Shown: positions 1 through 8,588, counted from the stretch's first letter. The stretch: 64,000 bases of DNA from Alphaproteobacteria bacterium (GCA_017463185.1 JAFTPS010000008.1:62001-126000); one strand, 5' to 3'. Notes: a model not told the origin generated them from the sequence alone. Numbers and translations: made by a program.

Positions 1-186
1 AACATCCCCTGCTTTGACGGTCATCGGGATTAAATCATCGCCCACATATGCACCCGGCCCCGCTGCAATAACACGACCGCGCGACGGTTTTTCCTGGGCG
101 TTATCTGGGATAATGATTCCGCCGGCGGTTTTGTTTTCCTCGGCCAGTCTTTCTAATAAAACATAATTGTGTAAAGGTTTAAACAT
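1..186 (-). CDS. groES: GroES co-chaperonin (3' part cut by window edge)
   Basis: This is the N-terminal 62 residues of the 10-kDa co-chaperonin that caps GroEL and closes the folding chamber in the cytoplasm. Reading leftward from ATG at 186, the protein begins [14 protein letters not shown] and continues through the glycine-rich mobile loop ([21 protein letters not shown]) and the GRVIAAGPG strand, all standard for GroES of about 95 residues. The rest, and presumably groEL, lie beyond the left edge. The AT-rich stretch to its right (187-294) separates it from the divergent HIT gene and should hold both promoters. Confidence 0.95.
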   Translation of the reverse strand, partial: MFKPLHNYVLLERLAEENKTAGGIIIPDNAQEKPSRGRVIAAGPGAYVGDDLIPMTVKAGDV

Positions 187-294
187 AAATATATCTCCAT
201 TCTTATACGCTGTGTAACAGATATAGGTTAAAAAATATTGATTTCAAGTCTATATTTTAATATCCTGAATTATAAACACAAGGGGAATAAAAAT

Positions 295-672
295 ATGTAT
301 GATACAAATAATATCTTTGCGAAAATGATACGCGGTGAAATCCCAACAAATAAAATTTATGAAAACGATTATGCGATGAGTTTTTGGGATATAAATCCTA
401 TGTTTGAAAAGCACGCGCTGGTTATTCCAAAGGGACCATATCAAAACATTCTGGATTTTGCGAAAAATACCAGTGCCAGTGAACAAAACGCGTTTTGGGA
501 TTGTTTTGCCCAGACCGCAGATAAACTGGGGATAAAATGTGAATTTAATTGCCTGGCTAATGCGGGGGCGGACGCACCATTTGTAAAGCAATCTGTATTT
601 CATTTTCACCTGCACCTGGTGGCAGGGGAACGAACCGCCGCATTCCGGGAACTGGTTGCCGAATTTAAATAA
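295..672 (+). CDS. HIT-family (histidine triad) nucleotide-binding protein
   Basis: The product is a 125-residue histidine triad protein, a family of small nucleotide phosphoramidases or hydrolases. The catalytic triad reads FHFHLHLVAG near residue 105, and the N-terminal NIFAKMIRGEIPTNKIYEND segment is typical of HINT/HIT proteins. I chose ATG 295 because AGGGG lies 8 bases upstream and because homologues start near this point; a longer open frame upstream is AT-rich and lacks family similarity. The stop overlaps the first base of the next gene, so the two are probably co-transcribed and coupled. Confidence 0.9.
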   Translation: MYDTNNIFAKMIRGEIPTNKIYENDYAMSFWDINPMFEKHALVIPKGPYQNILDFAKNTSASEQNAFWDCFAQTADKLGIKCEFNCLANAGADAPFVKQSVFHFHLHLVAGERTAAFRELVAEFK

Positions 673-887
673 TGAAAATTTCTGTTCGTGTTATTCCGCG
701 CGCAAAGCTAAATCGGGTTGAGGTTCAGTCCGATGGTACGGTGCGTGTACACACCACCACCGCCCCGACCGATGGCAAAGCAACAGCGGATGTGATAAAA
801 ATGCTGGCGGCGCACTATGGCGTTCCCAAGACCAGCATAAAACTGGTTCGCGGCGCAACATCACGCGATAAGGTGTTTGAGATATAG
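672..887 (+). CDS. DUF167 / YggU family protein
   Basis: This 71-residue protein matches the small DUF167 (YggU) family in length and pattern: a VRVIPRAKLNRV start, then GTVRVHTTTAPTDGKATADV and a SRDKVFEI end (K-x-V-x-I). The family folds as a compact alpha/beta domain and has no firmly assigned function. The gene begins inside the stop codon of the HIT gene and is followed after 3 bases by an intrinsic terminator, so it closes a two-gene operon. Confidence 0.85.
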   Translation: MKISVRVIPRAKLNRVEVQSDGTVRVHTTTAPTDGKATADVIKMLAAHYGVPKTSIKLVRGATSRDKVFEI

Positions 888-890
888 CAA

Positions 891-913
891 AATCCCGTAG
901 CGCGGGATTTTTT
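891..913 (+). terminator. Intrinsic terminator of the HIT-DUF167 operon
   Basis: AATCCCG at 891-897 pairs with CGGGATT at 903-909 across a short loop, followed by a T-run to 913. Confidence 0.85.
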
Positions 914-1039
914 AGTGGTTAGTGTAAGTGGTTAGTGGCGGAATACATAAAAAGTTATTGGTGGCTTTTGTGGGCGAATGCCAAAGGGATATAATTTTAT
1001 TATTTGCATAAAAGCCTAAACATATGCTATAATAATGGC

Positions 1040-1282
1040 TGAATCCAATGGGAATTGGGTTCGGGGCTGTCGTAGGCCTAATCACATCCGGTGCAGAATA
1101 AAGGCGCGTCGTAAATCCGATATGCTTCCTGTGGTTTTGCATCGTTATTTTTCCCTGGCTGTAAAAGCAGTCGGGGGGCTGTTCGCTATACAACAGGGCT
1201 GGCCCGAAAGCGACGGAATCAACGATGTGATGATTTACGAACTCCCCGACCGCCTGAATTTCCACGGCGGTTTATTTTTTTT
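1040..1282 (+). ncRNA. Candidate structured leader RNA / attenuator, copy A
   Basis: This is the first of four related structured RNAs (see also 23427, 43179 and 61219). A promoter precedes it: TTGCAT at 1004-1009, 18-bp spacer, TATAAT at 1028-1033. A small 5' hairpin is CCAAT/ATTGG around 1044-1057. Closing stem P1 pairs 1061-1074 with 1236-1249, with a CTG/ACT internal loop. P2 pairs ATCACATC (1081-1088) with GATGTGAT (1224-1231). P3 pairs CGGTGC (1089-1094) with GCATCG (1139-1144). P4 is 1153-1161/1168-1176. P5 has TCGC/GCGA (1183-1186/1210-1213) around an ACAACAGGGC loop stem. The terminator is ACCGCC 1249-1254 / GGCGGT 1266-1271 plus a T-run. GTCGGGGGG (1170-1178) can alternatively pair with CTCCCCGAC (1242-1250), overlapping P1 and the terminator arm. 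The exported-protein gene starts 16 bases downstream. No known class was recognised. Confidence 0.75.
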
Positions 1283-1298
1283 GAAAACAGAGGGGAAT

Positions 1299-2234
1299 AT
1301 GCGAACTGCGTTTATTTTGACTTTATTGCTGGGGATTGAACACGCATATGCGGTATCCGATTTGAACACGGCAATTGAAAATGTACGCAATTCATGTGAT
1401 GGAATATCGGGTGAATTAAATCACCTGAAAACAATAGCGGGAATAAACACCGCCGTGACGGGTGTCGGCACGGTCGCTGGTGGCGTTGCACTGGGTACCG
1501 GTATCGCAAAAGCAAAAGTGGATAAAGAAGCCGCTGAAAATGAAGAACTTATCGCAGCACTGGAAGACGCGGGTGCGGTTCGTATTACCAGCCTGGATAT
1601 GTTTTATGAAACTTTTGCGGATACATTAGATGAAACAAACACTGCCCAGGGAAAGTTATATGCCACACAATTACGCACCAAGAAAAGTAAATTAGACAAA
1701 AAATCCAAAAACCTGGGGAATTGGCGTACGGGTATGCTAGCCACCAGTACCGCAACAAATATCGCGGGCGTGATTATTGCCGGAAACAATCGGGAAAAAG
1801 GCGATTTGAAATCACAAATTGATAATTGCCTGGCGGCGGTAAAGGTGCTTAGCAATGTACGGATGCAGGCACGAATTTCCAAAACGGCAACGGATGTGGA
1901 ACTGGCACGGGCCGAGGCGATTGTTCGCGCATGCGATGCGTGGTCCACGGTGGATATCAGCAGCATAAACAACAAATCCACAGGCGCGGCGGTATCCAGT
2001 GGGGTTGGTGTGGCAACTGGCCTGGCGGGAACAATAGTATCCTCATCAGCAAATTCGGACAAAGTGCGCGACGGGGACAAGGATAAAGAAAAAAATCTGA
2101 ATACGGCGGCGAATGTATTGGCGGGTGGGACAACCGCGGCCAGTTTGACCGCCACAATATTTAACGCAACACAAATAGGTGCAATAAAACGTGCGGCAAC
2201 GGTTGCCGATGAATGCGAGGGGGCACTGAGATAA
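1299..2234 (+). CDS. Exported protein with glycine-rich hydrophobic segments, unknown function
   Basis: The protein has 311 residues with a signal peptide (MRTAFILTLLLGIEHAYA, likely cleaved after AYA). The mature part carries four Gly/Ala/Val-rich hydrophobic stretches (roughly residues 50-70, 150-165, 225-245 and 265-285) separated by charged, partly coiled-coil segments. This could mean membrane insertion or self-association. I do not recognise a family. ATG 1299 is chosen over upstream in-frame starts because AGGGG precedes it and the signal peptide begins there; upstream starts would run through leader RNA copy A. The next gene begins 1 base after the stop. Confidence 0.7.
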   Translation: MRTAFILTLLLGIEHAYAVSDLNTAIENVRNSCDGISGELNHLKTIAGINTAVTGVGTVAGGVALGTGIAKAKVDKEAAENEELIAALEDAGAVRITSLDMFYETFADTLDETNTAQGKLYATQLRTKKSKLDKKSKNLGNWRTGMLATSTATNIAGVIIAGNNREKGDLKSQIDNCLAAVKVLSNVRMQARISKTATDVELARAEAIVRACDAWSTVDISSINNKSTGAAVSSGVGVATGLAGTIVSSSANSDKVRDGDKDKEKNLNTAANVLAGGTTAASLTATIFNATQIGAIKRAATVADECEGALR

Positions 2235-2235
2235 A

Positions 2236-3282
2236 ATGAAGAAAATATTTATGATTTTTATTTTGTCGTTTTTTACATGCATGCCAACATTTGCCCAAGA
2301 CGAACCAGAAATTATTATCTATGAGGCCAAGGGCAAAACATATTTTATCACGGGCCAATTGTTGGAACAGTTAAAAGCAGATGCTAAAAACACCTGTTTG
2401 GATGGCGTGATGGCCGAAGACAAAGAAACAAACAAATCAAAATATACAAAATTTTATGAATTATTGTTATCCCAATGTCGTCAAAAAATAGCCACATTGT
2501 CAGGTGAATTAAAAGAAAAAGGAACGCTTACGAACATAGTTGATGCCTATACAGCAAATGTTATGTCGCGCCTGTCTATACTTGGTTTGAATCCATTAAA
2601 AATAGAAGATGAATACAAAGGATGTATAATAACGCAAGCAGTCCTGCAAAACCAATTAAAGAAATTATTATCGGGCAACACACAAAAACATCAATATACA
2701 ATGAGCGCAGATATTGATACATGTATAAAAAACATAGAAATTCATTCGGATACCAGTACCTGTCCAATAAAAACATCCGTTGATAATGAATCCGTTATCG
2801 CAAATATGCAAAATATGAATACAGAGTACAGAAACAAAACAATAACCTTTTCCGAAAAGCCCAATATAAAATCGGGACAAGTATTGGTTTTCAACGGTCA
2901 AGTTTTGGTCGTGTGTGATAATGGAAATCCCGTATCCATTATTAAACCAACTTTTTCTGGCTATGTCGCATGCAGGGACGCAGAATTTCAAGCATATCCA
3001 AATGTTGGCAGTACACCCGATGGAATTTATTTGGCAAAAAAAGAAAAAATAGAAGAACCAGAAGACTTAAAGTCGTGGGGCGGGTATAGAATCCCGCTGT
3101 TGCCGGCCCATCAAACACAAACTTACGGTCGTGATAATATGTATTTTCACGGTACCAGTGATGAAAACAAAAGACGTTCTGGCGGGTGTATCAGTTTGGG
3201 GGTGGCCATTGATGATTTTATAGAAGGGGACTGGTTTCAAAATCAGGCAAATGATTTATTGATAATCGTTGATACTCATTAA
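2236..3282 (+). CDS. Exported protein with C-terminal L,D-transpeptidase-like (DUF2778/YkuD-type) domain
   Basis: The 348-residue protein starts with a signal peptide (MKKIFMIFILSFFTCMPTFA). Residues 25-200 form a Cys-containing helical region I cannot assign. The C-terminal part (about 230-348) holds STPDGIYLAKK, then MYFHGTSDENKRRSGGCISLG. This His-(x)n-S-x-GC-I arrangement is the active-site signature of L,D-transpeptidase-like folds (YkuD, or the DUF2778/Tlde1 group), which act on peptidoglycan stem peptides through the Cys. It sits between two exported or membrane proteins behind leader RNA copy A, so a periplasmic wall-modifying role is likely. Whether it is a housekeeping enzyme or an effector cannot be told from sequence. 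Confidence 0.65.
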   Translation: MKKIFMIFILSFFTCMPTFAQDEPEIIIYEAKGKTYFITGQLLEQLKADAKNTCLDGVMAEDKETNKSKYTKFYELLLSQCRQKIATLSGELKEKGTLTNIVDAYTANVMSRLSILGLNPLKIEDEYKGCIITQAVLQNQLKKLLSGNTQKHQYTMSADIDTCIKNIEIHSDTSTCPIKTSVDNESVIANMQNMNTEYRNKTITFSEKPNIKSGQVLVFNGQVLVVCDNGNPVSIIKPTFSGYVACRDAEFQAYPNVGSTPDGIYLAKKEKIEEPEDLKSWGGYRIPLLPAHQTQTYGRDNMYFHGTSDENKRRSGGCISLGVAIDDFIEGDWFQNQANDLLIIVDTH

Positions 3283-3295
3283 AAAGGATAAAACA

Positions 3296-4033
3296 ATGAC
3301 AAATATTAAACAAAAATTAGACAAGGCAAATACAGACATAAAACAAAAGTTATTAGCGCACCTGGGTAAAACTGGCCTGGATTCAGCGTTTCGGGCAACA
3401 ATGGCCAGTGGTATGCTGGGTCTGGTTGCATCAACGGTTGATTTGACTTCTGTTGATGCCAAAAATGATATTGGCCAGGATATAACCATACCACGTGTTC
3501 AAATAAACTTTGATTCCGACCAAATGATTAGCGGATATTCGTATGATTATGCCAAGAAGCACGATATGCTGTGGTCATTCTGGGCAAACATCGTTATGGC
3601 CACATTGCTGTTTTTTGCTTATTTCAAAAAATTAAAAAACAACACAAAACTAGCACAAAAGGCCAACGCCAGATTTCGTGCGGCCGATATACTGGCCCAA
3701 ACCAGCCTGTCTTTTAATGACATAGAGGAAGTTATGCAACAGGCCGACAAAACAGCCGTTTTAGAGATTGTACAAAATTTAACAAAAAAAGACCGCGCAT
3801 TCTTTGATAGTTTTATCGCCGACCCAACAAATATAGAAAAACAAGAATTGGCTATTGCGATTATTAAAACACACTTAAAAACACATCCAAACGAATTGGA
3901 TAAATTGTTTAAGGCGTTTGACCCAAAGACTATTCCCCAAGAAATACGAACAGCATATGAACAAAGCAAACAAAATAATACAATTTCTTGGGAATGGGCA
4001 GTTTCACAGTATAATCAAGGAGCAGAAAAATGA
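3296..4033 (+). CDS. Membrane-anchored protein of unknown function
   Basis: The product has 245 residues. Hydrophobic segments lie near residues 33-48 (weak, FRATMASGMLGLVAST) and 92-110 (clear, MLWSFWANIVMATLLFFAYF), followed by a charged alpha-helical domain of about 130 residues rich in Lys and Glu, probably cytoplasmic. No family is recognised. ATG 3296 is preceded by AAAGGA. The stop overlaps the next start (ATGA at 4030-4033), so translation is probably coupled. It belongs to the 1299-4323 gene string. Confidence 0.6.
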   Translation: MTNIKQKLDKANTDIKQKLLAHLGKTGLDSAFRATMASGMLGLVASTVDLTSVDAKNDIGQDITIPRVQINFDSDQMISGYSYDYAKKHDMLWSFWANIVMATLLFFAYFKKLKNNTKLAQKANARFRAADILAQTSLSFNDIEEVMQQADKTAVLEIVQNLTKKDRAFFDSFIADPTNIEKQELAIAIIKTHLKTHPNELDKLFKAFDPKTIPQEIRTAYEQSKQNNTISWEWAVSQYNQGAEK

Positions 4034-4323
4034 ACAAAAATGATTTAGAAAACCTGGTTGAAGATTACGGCTATTTTGATGCATTCCCCGACGGTGCGTC
4101 CGCGGGGCGCGCATCACAGGCGGTGGAATATATGGCTGTCCTGCCCAAGCATGGTAAGAAACAAGCCCTGATTGACGGGGCGGCGCGCGTGGGTGTTTTA
4201 TTACAAACCGCACGCAAGCAATTCCCAGATGGGAAAATACACGAATGCCTGACATTTCCAACGGCGTATCAACAAAAATTTAAACAACAAATTCGTGATG
4301 TTGTAAAAGCCCGTGAAAAATAA
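4030..4323 (+). CDS. Small hypothetical protein
   Basis: A 97-residue soluble protein overlapping the preceding gene by four bases. It has the balanced composition of a real protein (DYGYFDAFPDG, QAVEYMAVLPKHGKKQALID) and predicted helices, but I recognise no family. A bidirectional terminator follows directly, so it ends the four-gene operon that begins after leader RNA copy A. Confidence 0.6.
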   Translation: MNKNDLENLVEDYGYFDAFPDGASAGRASQAVEYMAVLPKHGKKQALIDGAARVGVLLQTARKQFPDGKIHECLTFPTAYQQKFKQQIRDVVKAREK

Positions 4324-4327
4324 ATAA

Positions 4328-4350
4328 ACCGCCCAATCGGGCGGTGTTTT
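4328..4350. terminator. Bidirectional terminator between convergent genes
   Basis: ACCGCCC (4328-4334) pairs with GGGCGGT (4339-4345). There are T-rich runs on both outer sides, and it separates the 4030-4323 gene from the LOG-family gene. Confidence 0.8.
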
Positions 4351-4900
4351 AATAATTCAAAATTTGTTCGGTCAATTCCGTGATTGAATTTGCGTTGTGC
4401 ATACGATAATCTGACAAGCTTTCAATAAAACCACTGTCCATCATATGTTTTATCAATTCCGAAAAAGGTCCCCAGAAATCGTTCGTATTCAAAAAGAACA
4501 ATGGCTTGGTTGTTTCACCAATTTGCTGCATAGTCATAATATCGGTCAATTCATTCAAAGTGCCAATGCCGCCCGGCAAAATTATAAACGCATCGGACAA
4601 TTCAAACATTATTTGTTTGCGCTCGTTTACACCATCAACAATTTGAACATCTATTTCAGCGTGGGCCGGTTCCTGGCGGGCCACAACATCATCAGTGGAC
4701 ACACCCACCACTTTACCCCCAGCACGCAGGGCCGCCGTTGCAACCGTGCCCATCAATCCAACATCACCACCACCAAATACCATACGGATACCGTTTTTTG
4801 CCAACATTTCACCAACGGCAGCCGCGTCAACAGCAAACTGGGAATCATTGCCAAACTGATGACCACAATAGACCGCAACTGATTTTAATTTCTTTGCCAT
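4349..4900 (-). CDS. LOG family protein (TIGR00730, nucleoside 5'-monophosphate phosphoribohydrolase)
   Basis: The 183-residue protein shows the Rossmann-like LOG fold: SVAVYCGHQFGND at the start, MVFGGGDVGLMGTVA near residue 40, and the diagnostic PGGIGTLNE motif near 108-116. Members hydrolyse nucleoside monophosphates such as cytokinin ribotides and are often misnamed lysine decarboxylases. Length matches the family. It is transcribed divergently from tilS across an AT-rich 47-base gap. Confidence 0.9.
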   Translation of the reverse strand: MAKKLKSVAVYCGHQFGNDSQFAVDAAAVGEMLAKNGIRMVFGGGDVGLMGTVATAALRAGGKVVGVSTDDVVARQEPAHAEIDVQIVDGVNERKQIMFELSDAFIILPGGIGTLNELTDIMTMQQIGETTKPLFFLNTNDFWGPFSELIKHMMDSGFIESLSDYRMHNANSITELTEQILNY

Positions 4901-4947
4901 TTATTTTTCCTTTATTTTTGCGAATTATAACATAAAATATCCGTACA

Positions 4948-5919
4948 ATGAACGAAAAGTTTAAGGATTTTGTTCGGAATTTTTGCGGTCAAAAGCTGGC
5001 CGTGGCCGTCAGTGGCGGGGTGGATTCTGTGTGCCTGTTGCACTGGTTGGTGGAAATGGGAATGGATATTATAGCCCTGCACGTGAATCACGGACTGCGC
5101 GACGCAGCAACGACCGAGGCCACATATGTTATGGGGCTGTGCGAAAAACTGGGGGTGCCGTGTCGGGTATTTCAGTGGGCGGGCAATAAACCCAAAAACG
5201 GATTAGAAGCCGCCGCACGAAACGCACGTTATAAATTTATGACCGATTTTTGTGTTGAACACAAAATTGACGCTTTGTTTGTTGCACACCAGGCGGATGA
5301 CCAAATTGAAACTTTTCTTATGAACCTGGCCCGAGGCAGCGGGGTTGTGGGCCTGGGGGCAATGCGGACGGTGTCATATCGCGATGGGGTAAAAATCGTA
5401 CGTCCGTTATTAAATGTATTTCGCAGCGAACTGATTGATTATTGCAACACACGGGGGATTAAATATTTCAGCGACGAGATGAACTATGATGATAAATATA
5501 CACGTGTAAAAATTCGTCAAAATCGCCATTTGTTGTCCGAGAAATTAGGTATCAGCGATAATCGTATTTTATTGGCAATTGAAAACCTGGGACGGGCGCG
5601 GGATGCACTGGATGGCGATGTTGGGGTGGCAGTTGATTCTGTAATGCGAGATGGCTATGCATATTTTTCAGATTCTTTTCTGTTTGACCTGGGGGCCGAT
5701 ATTAGATTAAAGTTCCTGGGTACATTGATACAACGCATTGGGGGGAATTGTTATCAGCCACGGTTGAATTCGCTGAATATCGCACTAAGTAAATTGCACG
5801 ATGATTGTAAATTTACACTGGCACATTGCACGGTGCGACGACTGGGGAATGAAATCCTGGTTGTACCCGAAGGCGCAAGAGTAAGTATCAGAAAAAAACG
5901 TAAATGTGAGAAAAAATGA
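4948..5919 (+). CDS. tilS: tRNA(Ile)-lysidine synthase
   Basis: TilS converts the wobble cytidine of the CAU-anticodon tRNA-Ile to lysidine so that AUA is read as Ile. The PP-loop AVAVSGGVDSVCLLHWL lies near residues 18-33. HVNHGLR and the HQADDQIETFLMNLARGSG segment are characteristic, as is the later R-x-R-x-x-R-like KYTRVKIRQNRH. At 323 residues it is a short form lacking most of the C-terminal accessory domain, as in many alphaproteobacteria. The stop overlaps the ftsH start (ATGA), matching the common tilS-ftsH operon. Confidence 0.93.
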   Translation: MNEKFKDFVRNFCGQKLAVAVSGGVDSVCLLHWLVEMGMDIIALHVNHGLRDAATTEATYVMGLCEKLGVPCRVFQWAGNKPKNGLEAAARNARYKFMTDFCVEHKIDALFVAHQADDQIETFLMNLARGSGVVGLGAMRTVSYRDGVKIVRPLLNVFRSELIDYCNTRGIKYFSDEMNYDDKYTRVKIRQNRHLLSEKLGISDNRILLAIENLGRARDALDGDVGVAVDSVMRDGYAYFSDSFLFDLGADIRLKFLGTLIQRIGGNCYQPRLNSLNIALSKLHDDCKFTLAHCTVRRLGNEILVVPEGARVSIRKKRKCEKK

Positions 5920-7820
5920 AAAAACAAAAAACACAACAAAACACAACAACCGCAAAAAAACGGGATTCTGGGACCGTGTTTTTGGCGGTATTTGGATTAT
6001 TGTTCCTGGCAATGGCGGGGCGTGCCTTTGTTATTGGTGGTGCGCCAACCGTACCAGGTCAGGCACCCGTGATAAATAGCACTAAACCAGTGGAATTGTC
6101 GTTTTCAGATATTCTGCGCCGTGGGGACGAAATCAAGACGATGAAAATCAATGGCAATGATGCGACGGGAAACCTGGCAGATGGAACGGCGTATCACGCA
6201 ACAATTGCGTATGACCCAGAATTGCTGACAAAACTGTCAGATAATGGGACGGCAATTAGTATTGATACATCCAAAAGTTGGTTGGAACATTTGGGAACCT
6301 GGGTCCCATTGTTGCTGACACTGTTATTTATATTCTGGATTTTCCGCGGGTTACGTGGGGGTGCAGGTGGCGGACTTAGCCGCAGTTTAGTAAATCAAAA
6401 TCCAACTAAAATCACCACGGGCAAGCCCAAGACAACCTTTGCCGATGTGGCGGGAATTGATTCTGAAAAACAAGAATTGTCCGAAATTGTAGATTTCCTG
6501 AAAAACAAGGATAAATATAAAAACCTGGGGGCGCGGGTGCCGCGGGGGGTTCTGTTATCAGGTCAGCCAGGAACCGGAAAGACCTTGTTAGCACGAGCCA
6601 TTGCAGGAGAGGCTAATGTTCCGTTTTTCGCGGCATCTGGTTCGGATTTTTCGGGAATTATTGTGGGGTTGGGTGTTGCCAAAATCAAAGAAATTTTTGA
6701 AATGGCGAAACGCAATGCACCGTGTATCTTGTTTATTGATGAAATTGATGCAATTGGGCAAAAGCGTTCAACCCATTCATACAACGACCAGGACCGCGAA
6801 CAGACCCTGAATCAATTATTGATTGAAATGGATGGTTTTGCCAATGAAAGCGGTATTATCGTTATTGGCGCGACCAATCGCGTTGATATGTTGGACCCGG
6901 CGTTGTTGCGGCCCGGTCGCTTTGACCGCCAGGTTTATATTGAATTGCCAGATATGGCTGGACGACGCGAAATCCTGGATTTATACGCGAAAAAGAAGAA
7001 AATTGGACTGGATGTCAATCTGCAAGACCTGGCACGTGGGACAACCGGATTTTCGGGGGCGGATTTAGAAAACCTGTTGAACGAAGCCGCCTTGCACGCA
7101 GTACGTAGTGGACGCGATGAAATCACCCCAGACGATATAGAAGAAGCGCGTGACAAAATTATTATGGGACCACGCAAAGTACGCAAAATGCGACCACAGG
7201 ATATAAAACTGACCGCATATCACGAAGCAGGACACGCATTCGTCAGTTTGATGTACGAAGACGTCGCCGACCCTATTCACAAGGCAACCATTATCCCACG
7301 CGGACGCGCACTGGGGATGGTGCAGCACTTGCCAATTGATGACAAGGTTTCAATGACAATTGCAGAGGTTCGGGCAAACCTGTCTATTGCACTGGCCGGT
7401 CGCAGTGCCGAGGAATTATTCTTTGGTGCAGACAAAATCACAACCGGTGCGGAAAGTGATATCGCAATGGCGACGCGGCTGGCACGATATTCAATTACAA
7501 CCGCTGGATTGTCCAAGAAAGTTGGCCTGGCGGCGATAAACCAAGTTGGTACATTTGGCACACGCGGGGCGTTGGAAAATGCGTCTGAAAAAACCGCAGA
7601 AATCGTTGATGCAGAAATCAAAGCGTGGCTGGATGCGGCACACGCAGACGCAACCAAAATTTTAACCAAGAATAAAAAGATGGTTGAAAAACTGGCCAAT
7701 GAATTGCTGGCACGTGAAACATTGACTGGAACGGAAATTCGTGAAATTGTTTTTGGCAAAAAGAAAGAAACCAAAAAAACAGTTGAAAAACGCGCAAATG
7801 CAAAATCAAAAAAGCAATAA
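5916..7820 (+). CDS. ftsH: ATP-dependent inner-membrane metalloprotease FtsH
   Basis: The 634-residue protein has two N-terminal membrane segments (about 15-32 and 118-138) flanking a periplasmic domain. The AAA+ module follows with Walker A GQPGTGKT (about 212), Walker B CILFIDEIDA and the SRH region ATNRVDMLDPALLRPGRFD. The C-terminal zinc protease carries YHEAGHA (HExxH). FtsH degrades misfolded membrane proteins and regulators such as LpxC and sigma32 in other bacteria. It follows tilS with a 4-base overlap. The C-terminal tail is Lys-rich and overlaps the start of the MBL gene. Confidence 0.96.
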   Translation: MKKQKTQQNTTTAKKRDSGTVFLAVFGLLFLAMAGRAFVIGGAPTVPGQAPVINSTKPVELSFSDILRRGDEIKTMKINGNDATGNLADGTAYHATIAYDPELLTKLSDNGTAISIDTSKSWLEHLGTWVPLLLTLLFIFWIFRGLRGGAGGGLSRSLVNQNPTKITTGKPKTTFADVAGIDSEKQELSEIVDFLKNKDKYKNLGARVPRGVLLSGQPGTGKTLLARAIAGEANVPFFAASGSDFSGIIVGLGVAKIKEIFEMAKRNAPCILFIDEIDAIGQKRSTHSYNDQDREQTLNQLLIEMDGFANESGIIVIGATNRVDMLDPALLRPGRFDRQVYIELPDMAGRREILDLYAKKKKIGLDVNLQDLARGTTGFSGADLENLLNEAALHAVRSGRDEITPDDIEEARDKIIMGPRKVRKMRPQDIKLTAYHEAGHAFVSLMYEDVADPIHKATIIPRGRALGMVQHLPIDDKVSMTIAEVRANLSIALAGRSAEELFFGADKITTGAESDIAMATRLARYSITTAGLSKKVGLAAINQVGTFGTRGALENASEKTAEIVDAEIKAWLDAAHADATKILTKNKKMVEKLANELLARETLTGTEIREIVFGKKKETKKTVEKRANAKSKKQ

Positions 7821-8442
7821 TTTTGAAATCATACAAATGCCACCACGGAATACTAATTCCGTGGTGGTGTCGTCCGGGGATAAATGCGCGATATTTGACC
7901 CATGGGGACGTGCAAAGGATTGGGAACGGGTGTTGATTGAACGCGGACTGAAATTACACGCGATTTATGCGACACATGCGCACCCAGACCATATTTCCGC
8001 AGCACCTGAACTGTGCCATGCGTTTAATGTGCCGTTTTATGTATCACCCAATGACCGGCCGCTGGTTGGGTGGGGGAATGAAATATTGGATTTTTTTGGG
8101 ATTGGGCATATTCACGCGCATGATGTAAATACCACAGATATAACGCCGGGGAACTATGAAATATTACCGGGGATAAAAATGGATGTCATGGCCACACCGG
8201 GACATACGCCGGGTGGATTGATATATTACTTTCCAGACGCGCACATATTGTTGACGGGCGACACATTGTTTCACGATGGATATGGGCGATTTGATTTTCC
8301 AGGAGGAAACGCCCAACAATTATTTCAAGCAATTCAGAATATAAAGAACCTGAATTTACCCGATGATACATTTGTGGTACACGGTCACGGCATGGATAGC
8401 ACGATTGGATGGTTGCGCAAGAATCATGAGTTGTTCAAATAA
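7798..8442 (+). CDS. MBL-fold metallo-hydrolase (glyoxalase II-like)
   Basis: The 214-residue protein carries the metallo-beta-lactamase metal-binding motif THAHPDHIS (HxHxDH), a distal VMATPGHTPGGL, the LLTGDTLF aspartate and VVHGHG, so all the usual zinc ligands are present. The overall pattern resembles small glyoxalase II-like thioester hydrolases, but the substrate is not evident. The start is uncertain: ATG 7798 overlaps the ftsH end by 23 bases, and an internal ATG at 7837 would also leave the fold intact. It appears to be the last gene of the tilS-ftsH operon. Confidence 0.8.
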   Translation: MQNQKSNNFEIIQMPPRNTNSVVVSSGDKCAIFDPWGRAKDWERVLIERGLKLHAIYATHAHPDHISAAPELCHAFNVPFYVSPNDRPLVGWGNEILDFFGIGHIHAHDVNTTDITPGNYEILPGIKMDVMATPGHTPGGLIYYFPDAHILLTGDTLFHDGYGRFDFPGGNAQQLFQAIQNIKNLNLPDDTFVVHGHGMDSTIGWLRKNHELFK

Positions 8443-8447
8443 AAATC

Positions 8448-8466
8448 CGCCCAATGGGCGTTTTTT
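8448..8466 (+). terminator. Intrinsic terminator after the MBL gene
   Basis: CGCCC (8448-8452) pairs with GGGCG (8456-8460), followed by six T. Confidence 0.8.
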
Positions 8467-8536
8467 ATTTCAAAGAGCAATTTATTAGTGAATAGTGGTG
8501 GATGTTATAAACGTAATTTTATGAATACAAAATTCT

Positions 8537-8588
8537 GTCATCCTGTGCATGGATGACAAAAAATCCCCCGAACGGGGGGGATTTTTTT
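8537..8588. terminator. Two adjacent hairpins, terminator for the small lipoprotein locus
   Basis: GTCATCC (8537-8543) pairs with GGATGAC (8551-8557). ATCCCCC (8563-8569) pairs with the G-run and AT ending at 8582. The second hairpin has A-rich and T-rich flanks, so it can terminate on either strand, including transcripts from the minus-strand lipoprotein locus. Confidence 0.65.

Noticed and set aside
1040-1282. Leader RNA as 6S, tmRNA, RNase P or an IscB-type omega RNA
   Set aside because: Four copies, a terminator before each downstream gene and the five-helix layout do not fit these, and no IscB/TnpB gene is adjacent. A covariance search is needed to be certain.
1035-1298. In-frame N-terminal extension of the 1299 protein through leader RNA A
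   Set aside because: The sequence there forms conserved RNA stems with a terminator, and the signal peptide and ribosome-binding site indicate ATG 1299.
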